From contig OMXX01000041.1 of assembly GCA_900315105.1 (NCBI GenBank), positions 1 to 31,575 on the forward strand: a stretch of 31,575 nucleotides of DNA, in the 5' to 3' direction. The notes below the pieces were generated by a model that was given only the letters and a program-made list of their open reading frames with translations, did not search any database and was not told the DNA's origin. The stretch comes from an uncultured Prevotellaceae bacterium (lineage in GTDB: Bacteria; Bacteroidota; Bacteroidia; Bacteroidales; Bacteroidaceae). Made by a program: the position numbers and the translations under genes. This document shows, piece by piece, positions 15,589 through 24,698 of the stretch (position 1 is its first letter; each line of letters starts with the position of its first letter).

Positions 15589-16684
15589 TTTTTACAGCTT
15601 TAAGATATTCATACGAATCTATAGTATCAGGCTCAAGGTATGCGCCTTCACTCCATTCATTCCAAGCAGTAAGTAGAATATAAGGCTTATTCTGGGAAGC
15701 AACTATTCGCATGAGCTCATTAAGATATATTCCGAATTTTTCGGGTGTCTGCCCCTTGATAATCGTTCCGTATTTCCCTCTACGCGGGGTATCATCATAT
15801 CCTACAAATGCACTCGGTATAAATGTTTTCTCTGGATGAGAAGCCATGGTATCAAGTAGTTTTTTCCACACCTTGTCATATTGGAAAGTCTTTGGTCCAT
15901 ACTTGATTCCCAGCTGCTTCAATACACGACGGTAAATCTTGTTAGGCAACAGATCCCATGAAGAGGCACTCGGCTCATAGAGGAATATATTTTGCCCTTT
16001 GGTTATACGAGGATTCACCCCCTTACGGAATACCACATAAATACCAGGAAATCCGTTTTGCTCTGCCAAATAATCAAAATATTGACACATTGCTAAGATT
16101 TCCTTTGAGCAATGGTAAATAACAAACATAGGCTTGCCATCAACCTTTATGTATCTTTCATCACGAAAATGTGGCAATAACCATTCAAAATGCTTTTTCC
16201 ACGACTCCTCTGCACCAAGCCTATACTCTATAAGCATACCTGATTCATTGCTAGAAGAATTATCCACAGAATTATTTTTATCCGCAACTGGTGACCAGTC
16301 ATTACCGGAAACATTGCTCCAGCTTCGTTTCCAACTTATATTGTCCCATGCAAAAAAATAATGTGTATCAATATCCTTGTTTTCCAGAATGATATCGGCA
16401 GGCTTTGTCAACAGATTCTTCTCGTCATTGAACCAATAATGATAAATTCCGAATCCATAGACTCCATATTCTTTTGCAAGTTCTGCCTGATGAACAATAT
16501 TTTCCCTTAGCGAAAGATCATAATAATTATCATCAACCGGAATTCTCGGCTGATTATGCCCTTCAAATAAAGGTTGAGCTTCCTTAACTGTCACCCAATC
16601 AGTGAAACCCTTCCCCCAAAAAGCATCATTCTCTGGTATCTGATGATACTGCGGAAGATACATCGCTATAATTTTCGGATTCAT
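15572..16684 (-). CDS. WbsX-like (GH99-related) polysaccharide biosynthesis protein
   Basis: The 370 residues match the WbsX family found in O-antigen and capsule clusters and related in fold to GH99 glycosidases: IAMYLPQYHQIPENDAFWGKGFTDW at the start (the YLPQxHxIPEND and GFTxW motifs), YGFGIYHYWF, and LLTAWNEWSEGAYLEPD near the C-terminus. Members are usually labelled glycosyltransferases, but direct biochemical proof is scarce; endo-glycosidase activity is the alternative. There is no signal peptide, which favours a cytoplasmic role. It lies 8 bp downstream of a GT2 gene in the operon. Confidence 0.88.
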   Translation of the reverse strand: MNPKIIAMYLPQYHQIPENDAFWGKGFTDWVTVKEAQPLFEGHNQPRIPVDDNYYDLSLRENIVHQAELAKEYGVYGFGIYHYWFNDEKNLLTKPADIILENKDIDTHYFFAWDNISWKRSWSNVSGNDWSPVADKNNSVDNSSSNESGMLIEYRLGAEESWKKHFEWLLPHFRDERYIKVDGKPMFVIYHCSKEILAMCQYFDYLAEQNGFPGIYVVFRKGVNPRITKGQNIFLYEPSASSWDLLPNKIYRRVLKQLGIKYGPKTFQYDKVWKKLLDTMASHPEKTFIPSAFVGYDDTPRRGKYGTIIKGQTPEKFGIYLNELMRIVASQNKPYILLTAWNEWSEGAYLEPDTIDSYEYLKAVKNATCN

Positions 16685-16692
16685 ACCCTCTA

Positions 16693-17541
16693 TTAGTACT
16701 TTACGTGATAATATATGAAGTTATAGAATTTATTGAAGATATACTTCAGAAAAGAGCCATAGCCTGCACTCCTTAATGTCTTATAGTTTTCTATGTTTTC
16801 CTTAAAAAGCATCCACACATGCGAAACATAAAATGCATTAGTCTTTGTATTGCAGCACGCCTCAGCCCCAAGTGTGTTATCACCATGCTGGCGGTAATCA
16901 ATCAATGACTCACAAACTGGTACAACCACCCCGCCATTAGCACAGGCACATACAGTTATCCACTCATCATGTAAAGGTGCTCCATATGGCGTACGACCTA
17001 TAGCACATTGTTTCGTAAGATTGTCAAAAAGCATAGTACAACCAGTTACTATATTAGTTATACGACTACCTTTTCTCTCAAACATCTCAGGATGAATGCC
17101 TGCCATTTGCCAGAACGAGGGATTTATTACATGCAAATTCTCATCAACAACACATAGGTCACTATGAACTATAATAGGGCGTTCTGTTGTTAATACTTTC
17201 TGCCGTTTATATGCTTCATAGCTTTTTGCGACCTTATCATTATGCCAAACATCATCATGGTCGGAAAACATATACAATGGAGCTTCAACTCTTGATAGCA
17301 GACTCATGAAATTAGCATAGGCATTGCCCTGGGGTAAATAATCCAATATTGTTATCTTACTTGGATTAGCTTTTACATACTGCGACAATATCCCTTGTGT
17401 ATTGTCTGTTGATCCATCATCATGAATATACAGATGCCAATTTGGATATGTTTGGGAAAGTATAGAATCCAATTGTTCCGATATATATCGGTCACTATTG
17501 TATGTTGCCATCAATATGGCTATGTCTTTGCATCTCTCCAT
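16693..17541 (-). CDS. GT2-family glycosyltransferase
   Basis: A GT-A fold enzyme of 282 residues, similar to rhamnosyl- and galactofuranosyl-type GT2 proteins. It has the nucleotide-sugar site IAILMATYNSDRYI, HDDGSTDNT, the metal-binding SDHDDVW and a C-terminal DYRQHGDNTLG, a motif common in rhamnosyltransferase-like members. It is expected to extend the lipid-linked repeat unit. It starts 9 bp after the preceding GT2 gene. Donor specificity is inferred only weakly. Confidence 0.88.
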   Translation of the reverse strand: MERCKDIAILMATYNSDRYISEQLDSILSQTYPNWHLYIHDDGSTDNTQGILSQYVKANPSKITILDYLPQGNAYANFMSLLSRVEAPLYMFSDHDDVWHNDKVAKSYEAYKRQKVLTTERPIIVHSDLCVVDENLHVINPSFWQMAGIHPEMFERKGSRITNIVTGCTMLFDNLTKQCAIGRTPYGAPLHDEWITVCACANGGVVVPVCESLIDYRQHGDNTLGAEACCNTKTNAFYVSHVWMLFKENIENYKTLRSAGYGSFLKYIFNKFYNFIYYHVKY

Positions 17542-17550
17542 AGATCACAA

Positions 17551-18279
17551 CTATTTGATTTTCAACTTACCAAGAGTATATACCATTTTTGTTTTTACAT
17601 ACAGGTAGAATATATGAGGAATGGTATCTATACCATAGATGACCTTGGCTGCCCATGATTGAATTAAGCACCATAGATTATCAGACACCCCTCCTGCTTT
17701 TACATCTGCAATATGACATTTCAACTTCAGATACTGAGATTCTGGTATTGCTAAGAAGAAAAGAAGATCACTGACAATATATGGATGTGTAACAATATAG
17801 TATCCGAATGTCAGATGAAGGTTCCTTCGGTAAATTATATTCTGATGATGTATCTCACCCTTATTTCTATCGGTGGTTCTTTCTAGTCTTCGTCCATCTG
17901 GACATACAAGACAGAAATCACTATAAAGAACTGTTTTTTCCTGTGGAATTTTCTTTCCTAATATTTCTTCCAAGACACAATCTGACGAAAAAACGTCTCC
18001 CGCATTCAAACATATAATCCACTCTCCTGAAGCATTTTTAACCCCTTTGTTAAGTGCATCATATATACCATCATCAGGTTCACTGATACATATGTCTATA
18101 GCATCTTTATACTTATTTAGAACCTCTCCAGTACCATCTGAGCTACCACCATCAACAATGATATATTCCTTATAAATGTAGGATTGAGATATCACGCTTT
18201 GAATCGTTTTCTCCAAATCATCCTTGCAATTATAAGATATTGTAACAATTGATATGTTGTTATTCCCTATATTCTCCAT
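17551..18279 (-). CDS. GT2-family glycosyltransferase (WcaA-like)
   Basis: A compact GT-A enzyme of 242 residues: SIVTISYNCKDDLEKTI at the start, IIVDGGSSDGT, SEPDDGIYDALNKG and LNAGD for the donor and metal site. The wording of these motifs resembles colanic-acid and PGL/p-HBAD-type GT2 proteins. The start overlaps the 3' end of wzx by 13 bp, which indicates translational coupling. It should transfer one sugar in the capsule repeat unit. Confidence 0.88.
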   Translation of the reverse strand: MENIGNNNISIVTISYNCKDDLEKTIQSVISQSYIYKEYIIVDGGSSDGTGEVLNKYKDAIDICISEPDDGIYDALNKGVKNASGEWIICLNAGDVFSSDCVLEEILGKKIPQEKTVLYSDFCLVCPDGRRLERTTDRNKGEIHHQNIIYRRNLHLTFGYYIVTHPYIVSDLLFFLAIPESQYLKLKCHIADVKAGGVSDNLWCLIQSWAAKVIYGIDTIPHIFYLYVKTKMVYTLGKLKIK

Positions 18280-19592
18280 ATACCAGTGGCTTTATTATGC
18301 ATTATTTTGCTAAATTGCAACATATTAACCAATATGCTTGGTGCTATACAAAAACCCATAACACCCATAAACCAAATAATGCTATGAGTAATGTAGCTTA
18401 CCCCCCATGCTAATGGTATAAATACAATTGTCATCACAGTCATATACATCTGCAGACGTAGAGCACCTATGCCATTTAGGAAATATGAATATCTCATGCT
18501 GAGTATCAGAAGAAATATATAAAGTGCCATCATTATCGTCATTTTTAAAGGTACATGCGATTTATTGCCAATCCAAATATCATACACCCATGGAGAAACT
18601 AATATCATGACGAGCAAACCTAATGCTATAACAATAATCATTCTATTCATATGTTTATTTGCCGTCCTTATCCAATCCATATCACCACGAGTATATGCAT
18701 CAGTCGTTGCATTCCAAAATGGCATACAAACAACAGAAAACACAACCATGGCAAGACTCATATAACGATAGCTTATCTGGTAAGGAGTTACCATTGCTGG
18801 AGTAAAGAATTTGGAGATAAGTATGTTCGCAGTCATAAACTGTATAACACCAGCTATCTGCAACCAGAAGAATTTCAGGCCGACATTACCCAGTTGAAAT
18901 GCTATCTTTATATTTACACTATCAAGAGAAGGTCGTAGTTCCGAATATTTGATATAGAATGTATATGGATATGCCAATAGATAAACAATCAATGGAGATA
19001 TCACATTGACTATGACAACACTGAGGAAACCAACATTGCCTGTCTTCAATAAAAGCCAAGTCCCAAACAGTGCTAAAGTCTGCCCCAATGTTATGATTAG
19101 GTTACTTACTGCAGGCAACTGCATTCCCATATACACATTACCAATAAATTTTAGTACAAATGTAATGCAAACCAATATCACAGATATAAAAAGCGCAATC
19201 CGCAGATCAGGAATCACAATCTCATCAACATTCAAAAAAGAGAAAACATCAGTGTACCAGATTGCAATGCACAACACAACCATAACAGGTATTACGATGC
19301 AACACAACATGGCAAGTGTAGAACTGACAACTTGACGAGCCTCCTCAACTTTTCCTTTAGCAATAAGAGTAGCAAGACTGTTTCTCAATCCATTACCTAA
19401 CCCGATGTCCATTTGGTCAATCCAAACAAGCATACTGCTTATGGTAAGCCATACACCATTTTGATATTCACCAAGACAACACAAAGTCAATGGCACCATA
19501 AGTAAGACAACGACTGATGACCATCCTTTAACAAAAAAGGAGGCAACTATATTGTTCATAAGTCGTTTGGTACGAGATGGTGTACTATTCAT
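18267..19592 (-). CDS. wzx: Wzx-type polysaccharide repeat-unit flippase
   Basis: A 441-residue MOP-superfamily transporter with about 12 predicted membrane helices and the family's early DQMDIGLGNGLRNSLA segment between helices 2 and 3. It moves the finished undecaprenyl-linked repeat unit from the inner to the outer face of the inner membrane. Its start overlaps the stop of the Wzz-Wzy fusion gene by 4 bp (ATGA) and its end overlaps the next GT2 gene. Together with the polymerase it defines a Wzx/Wzy-dependent pathway rather than an ABC-transporter one. Confidence 0.92.
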   Translation of the reverse strand: MNSTPSRTKRLMNNIVASFFVKGWSSVVVLLMVPLTLCCLGEYQNGVWLTISSMLVWIDQMDIGLGNGLRNSLATLIAKGKVEEARQVVSSTLAMLCCIVIPVMVVLCIAIWYTDVFSFLNVDEIVIPDLRIALFISVILVCITFVLKFIGNVYMGMQLPAVSNLIITLGQTLALFGTWLLLKTGNVGFLSVVIVNVISPLIVYLLAYPYTFYIKYSELRPSLDSVNIKIAFQLGNVGLKFFWLQIAGVIQFMTANILISKFFTPAMVTPYQISYRYMSLAMVVFSVVCMPFWNATTDAYTRGDMDWIRTANKHMNRMIIVIALGLLVMILVSPWVYDIWIGNKSHVPLKMTIMMALYIFLLILSMRYSYFLNGIGALRLQMYMTVMTIVFIPLAWGVSYITHSIIWFMGVMGFCIAPSILVNMLQFSKIMHNKATGIWRI

Positions 19593-21601
19593 AACTCTGT
19601 ATTATTTGATTTCACAAATGACAGACGATACCTTCCGGTCAACATTATAACACAAACAACAAACTCGATGAAGAGTATGATGTTCTGCAATAAATTCTCA
19701 TTATAGAATTGTATAAGGATGACTTCAACCAAATATGTGTATATACATATATATACAGGATTCCCTTCACGAGACCTACGATACACCCAACCAAACAGCG
19801 CACCATACATAATTCCAAAATATGGAATTCCGATAACGCCAAAATCATTATAAAACGGTTGCATTATGGTATATACATTAGTGATAACAGGAACAAACAC
19901 AAATTCCTGAAGTCTGTCTGTATATTGAAGATTAAACCCAAGCATGTTCAGATATGGATATATGATATTGAATGTGTTCTCTCCAAAATTACCGGACAAA
20001 TCAGGATGCAAATAGTCAAACGCGACAATAGGTGATGTAACGTATATTCCAAAGAAATCGACAAAAGACGTCACGTCTGTAGTATCCGACTTTTCCTTTG
20101 ACATATTAAAGAAATAAAAAAGCACGATTGTTCCTAAAAGTGTGATAAATATGGAACGTACTTTTATTACTTTACGTATATACAGCACATACAAGACTCC
20201 GAGTATCATAATCAAGATACCACTTTTCTCCATACGTGCAATCTCAAAAGCTATATTAAGAATAAAAATAAATGCAAGTTGATATTTGGAAATTTTAGGA
20301 TATAACCATATTCCAACTATAAACAGAGCAAAGTTAAGTCCCTGTATATGGTACAATAATCCTATGGCAGAGTTATCATGAACAATATACGTTCGTATGT
20401 TATATAATAAGTCAACTGTATCAAACTGACTTACAATATCCCATACACGCTTAATATATAATACAGTAATTATTGTAGCAAAAACACAGCAAACATTAAA
20501 CACAGTCTTTGATACATTTATCACATTATATTTATCCCACACTGGATTTTTCTCTTTCTCTGACAACCAATAACTAATAAGTGATGATGGAATTATGGTA
20601 ATTATCCATAATATAAAACACTTTATAAACATTGGTCCCAAAGGATATAACTCTCCTTGAAGGAAATACAATATAATATCAGCCCCCCATATGAATATGG
20701 TCAAAGACCATGGAGAGAAGAAATCACCGAAATCGATGGAAATATTCTTTGTTCTATACAACACAAGCGCCTTGGCAAAGAGAAGAGCCAAGGATAAGAA
20801 TGCAAAAAATATAAGAGCAAAATTACGAGTGTCTTTAATTGGGACTGTGTTTGCCTTCACTACTGCAAAAGAACAATATGCTCTCTGTTTCAGATAGAGC
20901 TGACGAGTATATTGCCCAGTAACTTCTTGATAATGTTTATATGCCAAATCCACTTCATTTTGAAGTGATATCATATCCTGCCTATATTGCGACATTTCCA
21001 AATCCTGATGGGATTCAGCATAAGCATTATAGTTCTTCTCCGCCTCATGATACTTTGCAGCAGCTCTTTCACGTTCTCTTTCAGCATTCTGCATGGCTGC
21101 CTGAGCCATTTTATTTCGAGAAATTGTAATTATATCCTGAAGATGCGCGATACATGAATCCAGCATCTGATACGCAACAAGAGGGTCTCTATCTGTAAAT
21201 TGTACCGTTAGAGTAGATTGCCTGCCATTAACATTGTATTCTATATTATCAGCAATCAGTTCTATAGTGTCATTTGATTGCCAGAAATGGTGGTTCTGCA
21301 TTATCCAATCACCATATGTGATGTTTTTACATGGTATTTTCTTGTGTGATATTGCTCTTGCAAAATCTTCTGTACGAATAGCCTGGCTATATACATTCAA
21401 ATCATTAATACCTTTATCGGCTGTACCTAAAGCATCATTTATTTTTGCAGAAATCCTAGTAAGACCGATAGCTAAGTCAACCTCCTTATACTCATCACTA
21501 ACCTTTATAACCGCCGCATACTCTTTGGGCATAAAAAACCATACCACAAAGGCTAACAATGTGGATATAATTGATGCTGTTATGTATGGATGATTCTTCA
21601 A
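19589..21601 (-). CDS. Fusion of a Wzz-like co-polymerase domain and a Wzy-like polysaccharide polymerase
   Basis: The 670-residue protein has two parts. Residues about 1-285 look like a polysaccharide co-polymerase: a first membrane helix (about 8-24), a periplasmic region with a long charged coiled coil (about 165-240, rich in ERERERAAAKYHEAEK) and a second helix (about 260-281) preceded by FAVVKANTVPIKDTR. Residues about 290-670 contain about ten further hydrophobic segments and long loops in the style of Wzy O-antigen polymerases. The same FxVV..xTVPIK wording occurs before the second helix of the adjacent Wzz-like protein. Wzz normally sets chain length for a separate Wzy; here both are one chain. 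No internal start or break is evident at the junction. Wzy assignment rests on topology and location, since the family has little sequence conservation. Confidence 0.82.
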   Translation of the reverse strand: MKNHPYITASIISTLLAFVVWFFMPKEYAAVIKVSDEYKEVDLAIGLTRISAKINDALGTADKGINDLNVYSQAIRTEDFARAISHKKIPCKNITYGDWIMQNHHFWQSNDTIELIADNIEYNVNGRQSTLTVQFTDRDPLVAYQMLDSCIAHLQDIITISRNKMAQAAMQNAERERERAAAKYHEAEKNYNAYAESHQDLEMSQYRQDMISLQNEVDLAYKHYQEVTGQYTRQLYLKQRAYCSFAVVKANTVPIKDTRNFALIFFAFLSLALLFAKALVLYRTKNISIDFGDFFSPWSLTIFIWGADIILYFLQGELYPLGPMFIKCFILWIITIIPSSLISYWLSEKEKNPVWDKYNVINVSKTVFNVCCVFATIITVLYIKRVWDIVSQFDTVDLLYNIRTYIVHDNSAIGLLYHIQGLNFALFIVGIWLYPKISKYQLAFIFILNIAFEIARMEKSGILIMILGVLYVLYIRKVIKVRSIFITLLGTIVLFYFFNMSKEKSDTTDVTSFVDFFGIYVTSPIVAFDYLHPDLSGNFGENTFNIIYPYLNMLGFNLQYTDRLQEFVFVPVITNVYTIMQPFYNDFGVIGIPYFGIMYGALFGWVYRRSREGNPVYICIYTYLVEVILIQFYNENLLQNIILFIEFVVCVIMLTGRYRLSFVKSNNTEL

Positions 21602-21609
21602 GAAGGAAT

Positions 21610-22674
21610 TTAAGCATTAATAAAAGATTCTTTGTTCTTCCAGAAAAGGATAATAAACCTGAGCATAAAGCCTAGGAACAACCAAATTAAAAGTGTCACA
21701 ATCTTCGGTCTGCTACTATGTTTTATCGGAACGGTAGCACTTTGAACAACCGTGAATGCAGGAGTTCTTTCCTGTACTTTAGCCCTTGCAAGCTGCAGTT
21801 GTTCTACAAGAGTAGTATATATATTATACTTCAGTTGCATCTCGTTCTCAAGATCATTTTCCTTACTTTTGAAAGACTGAAGATTAACATCCAAATTTGC
21901 ATCGGCATAACTTGCATACAATCGTCGTGCTTGATCATATTGCTGCTTAGCTTCAGAAAACAGCTTTTGCATATACTGCAAATCTATGCGTGCTTTCTTT
22001 GTTCGATAGTCAGTTATTGCTGCCTGCAAATGTTGTTTAACAGAGTCAGCCATAGTTGCTGCTATAAATGGATCCTGGTCTTTAACAGTTATTGTAATCA
22101 CATTTGTTTTCTTATCTACCGAGCAATTCACATCGTCAACGATGCCCTTTACTATTTCATCCTGTTCTTTGGTTAGCCAAATAGGACCACGTGCTTTTGA
22201 GGTTCCATTATGAATGGATTCCTCCTTCTTGAGTTTATTCACCAACCATGAAATAGCGAGCTTGGGATAATCCACCAAAGCTATTTTCTTATGTTTTGTA
22301 AGATATGTATAATAATCACATTTTACGGAACCGTCAATTGTAGAGACCTGAATAGGGAAAAGACCAATTATAAAATCTGTCGAAGAAACAAGATCCGGAT
22401 ATATCTCAGGATACAAGGCATCACCAGTCTGACCGATTTTCATGTTCATTCCGACCATAGAAGCCAGAGAAGATATACTACCGGAAAATCCCTGTCCTGA
22501 TTCCTCAGGAGCAAGCATAACCGTACTCTTATAAGTCTTTGGAGTTGTAAAAGCAATAATAAGACCTATTACAATGGCGACACCACAATAATTTCTAAGT
22601 TGCTTCTTGTCTGCCTTGAGCATCTTTACAAGATCAACAACGTTTATATTTATGATTTTCTTTTCCGAACTCAT
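21610..22674 (-). CDS. wzz: Wzz-like chain-length determinant (polysaccharide co-polymerase)
   Basis: A 354-residue PCP-family protein: first membrane helix about 29-45 after a cytoplasmic start (KIININVVDLVKMLKADKK), a periplasmic region with coiled coil (about 215-300, KARIDLQYMQKLFSEAKQQYDQARRLY split across two helices), then FTVVQSATVPIKHSS and the second helix (about 325-343). There is no C-terminal tyrosine kinase or Walker motif. It should control polymer length and bridge to the outer-membrane export protein. It ends 8 bp before the Wzz-Wzy fusion gene, so the operon encodes two co-polymerase domains. Confidence 0.88.
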   Translation of the reverse strand: MSSEKKIININVVDLVKMLKADKKQLRNYCGVAIVIGLIIAFTTPKTYKSTVMLAPEESGQGFSGSISSLASMVGMNMKIGQTGDALYPEIYPDLVSSTDFIIGLFPIQVSTIDGSVKCDYYTYLTKHKKIALVDYPKLAISWLVNKLKKEESIHNGTSKARGPIWLTKEQDEIVKGIVDDVNCSVDKKTNVITITVKDQDPFIAATMADSVKQHLQAAITDYRTKKARIDLQYMQKLFSEAKQQYDQARRLYASYADANLDVNLQSFKSKENDLENEMQLKYNIYTTLVEQLQLARAKVQERTPAFTVVQSATVPIKHSSRPKIVTLLIWLFLGFMLRFIILFWKNKESFINA

Positions 22675-22685
22675 TATCGTACGAA

Positions 22686-23123
22686 TTAATATTTCTCAAA
22701 ATGAAGTCGCAGTTCATTATCCTGCAAAATCAAATTGCTATTACCTATACTCTTAATTATAAAGTTCTCGTTGAGACTATTTATACCAAAAGGACGCATT
22801 TGATCAAGAGTTTGGGAATTTATTATACTATCCCCATTTACTCTATCGTAATAGAACATGTCTTTAAATTCAAGTCTTCCCTCAGTATAAGTAAAATAAC
22901 TCATATAATAATCTATATTATCTGCACAATTAAATTGAGCAAGAGTTCCTTGGAAAGACCAAAAGATTCGCTTGTTTCTATAATCAACAGAATGGTTGTT
23001 AGAGAGAGTATCAACCTGAGTCAAATACCACAAGCCATCCAACTCATCATTATCTGACGATGTTGTATCGCAAGCTGCGAAAAGAAGCCCTACAAATATA
23101 ATTATAGATACTATTTTCTTCAT
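22686..23123 (-). CDS. Small lipoprotein, lipocalin-like, unknown function
   Basis: A 145-residue protein with a lipoprotein signal (MKKIVSIIIFVGLLFAAC, lipid cysteine at 18) and an acidic stretch after it (SDNDELDG), which in Bacteroidota favours transfer to the cell surface. The remaining 110 residues begin LDGLWYLTQVDT, the opening typical of small lipocalin-like beta-barrels in this phylum. The start overlaps the stop of wzi by 4 bp (ATGA) and the end is 11 bp from wzz, so it is a fixed part of the capsule operon. An accessory role in export or surface attachment is an inference from position only. Confidence 0.75.
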   Translation of the reverse strand: MKKIVSIIIFVGLLFAACDTTSSDNDELDGLWYLTQVDTLSNNHSVDYRNKRIFWSFQGTLAQFNCADNIDYYMSYFTYTEGRLEFKDMFYYDRVNGDSIINSQTLDQMRPFGINSLNENFIIKSIGNSNLILQDNELRLHFEKY

Positions 23124-24679
23124 TTAATTATGTATTTAACAGTCATCTGAACGCCAGTGTTATCACCAAGGATTTCACCAAAATCAGAACCATAAGCCAA
23201 AGAACATACGAACCTTGTTTTAGGAAATCTATACATAGCCTCAAACAAAATGCTCGTATTTTCCTTTGGATGGATATATGGATCATCATATGTACCCCAC
23301 CCTTTTTCCCATGTAAGCATAGCACGATAATGAAGACCTTCTGCAGGATCACCAGCCAAAGCAAAGTGCCATGCCTTGAAACGGCTGTTTCTTACACCGA
23401 TATATCCATCTTCATTATAGACAGGAGAAGTAAATAACGGGTTACCGATAACCTGTCCCCAATGCTGCCATCCAGGAAGGGATGCATGGTTATAATAGTT
23501 GTCACGTCCAGATATGTGGGTTTGATATGTCCTATTATGGTCATGATATACCGGACCGCTCTGATAACGTGTATTGATATATTCCACTACCGCCTGATTG
23601 ATATAGCGAAATTTCTTCAATTTCACATCTATGCCATATAAAGCATCCTTCATATCATAAAGGAAGTAGCTGTTATTTTTCTTAACATCCCACTCTTCTC
23701 CCTGCCCATACCCATCATAGTCAAGGAAGAACATACCTGACTGATCCTCAAAGAAGTGGTCTATATACGCTCCTACTTCTATGTTCTCATCATTCCAGTT
23801 GAGTCTGGCAACCCAACTTCCGAGCTGATTTCCCTCTGCATTTGAATAGACATCCTCACCTGCGTCTGCACCAGTACCGGTAAACGCATGGAAATAGTCG
23901 GATAGTCCGCTCTTAAACTTCTTGGAACCACCTTTCCAGCCATTTTCATCAGTTCCGACCCAATTATAGACACTTCCACCAAACTGGGCAGCCATCTCAA
24001 GGCCGAGAGTCAAAGTGAGTGGGAATTTATCCTCATTACCAATGCGGAGATAGCCGGCTTTCTCATGATAGCGGGTATAGCGATTGTATTTATATTCGCT
24101 TCCCTTCGCATAGGATGTCTCCCAGGGAGCATCGGTCATAATACCGAATGCGATATGCGTCTTGATATTGAGCCAGTCCCTTGTATATGGAACCGGCCAA
24201 TAGCGATTAAGTCCCAGACGTACCTGAGGGATAGGCCTTGCATTAATACCAAGAGTCTGCGAACCACTCGACAATTCGTTATTCTTCAATTCCATAGGCT
24301 GCTGCTTTGCACCTATTGTGAGAACACCGTATTTCCAATTTGTCTCAACAAATGCCTGCTGAATGATGACATTCTGCGTATAATGTGAATCGTATCCTTG
24401 AATCTTATATCCTATCGGAATAGCGATATCAGCACCAACCTTCAAATCAAGGTCTCCATTTAGGAAATCCTTGCCGTACGTGGCAATACCACGCACATAA
24501 CCATTTGAAGCAGTAAGACTGCTGAGGCCGTATTTATTGGCATTAAGCCAAAGGGGAGTCCGTGAATTACTGTATGATCCCTGCATTTCCAACTCTATGG
24601 AAAGAGAGTCTCCAGAATTGCCCTGAGCAAATGCCGAAGTACAGCACAAACACAAAAGGGCAAAAACAGGTTTCTTCAT
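23120..24679 (-). CDS. Wzi-like outer-membrane capsule assembly protein
   Basis: The 519-residue protein has a signal peptide (1-19, ending TSAFAQ) and a long sequence of alternating strands rich in Tyr, Trp and Gly that ends in a hydrophobic strand (MTVKYIIK), as in outer-membrane beta-barrels. It matches the capsule assembly Wzi family (ANKYGLSSL, GAKQQPMELKNNELSSGSQTL, PIPQVRLGLNRYWPVP). In enteric bacteria Wzi is a surface lectin that anchors the capsule. Here it sits directly after the SLBB export gene (19-bp gap), and the coupling to that protein fits export and attachment of the polymer. Confidence 0.9.
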   Translation of the reverse strand: MKKPVFALLCLCCTSAFAQGNSGDSLSIELEMQGSYSNSRTPLWLNANKYGLSSLTASNGYVRGIATYGKDFLNGDLDLKVGADIAIPIGYKIQGYDSHYTQNVIIQQAFVETNWKYGVLTIGAKQQPMELKNNELSSGSQTLGINARPIPQVRLGLNRYWPVPYTRDWLNIKTHIAFGIMTDAPWETSYAKGSEYKYNRYTRYHEKAGYLRIGNEDKFPLTLTLGLEMAAQFGGSVYNWVGTDENGWKGGSKKFKSGLSDYFHAFTGTGADAGEDVYSNAEGNQLGSWVARLNWNDENIEVGAYIDHFFEDQSGMFFLDYDGYGQGEEWDVKKNNSYFLYDMKDALYGIDVKLKKFRYINQAVVEYINTRYQSGPVYHDHNRTYQTHISGRDNYYNHASLPGWQHWGQVIGNPLFTSPVYNEDGYIGVRNSRFKAWHFALAGDPAEGLHYRAMLTWEKGWGTYDDPYIHPKENTSILFEAMYRFPKTRFVCSLAYGSDFGEILGDNTGVQMTVKYIIK

Positions 24680-24698
24680 TAAATAAGTGTTTATATTT

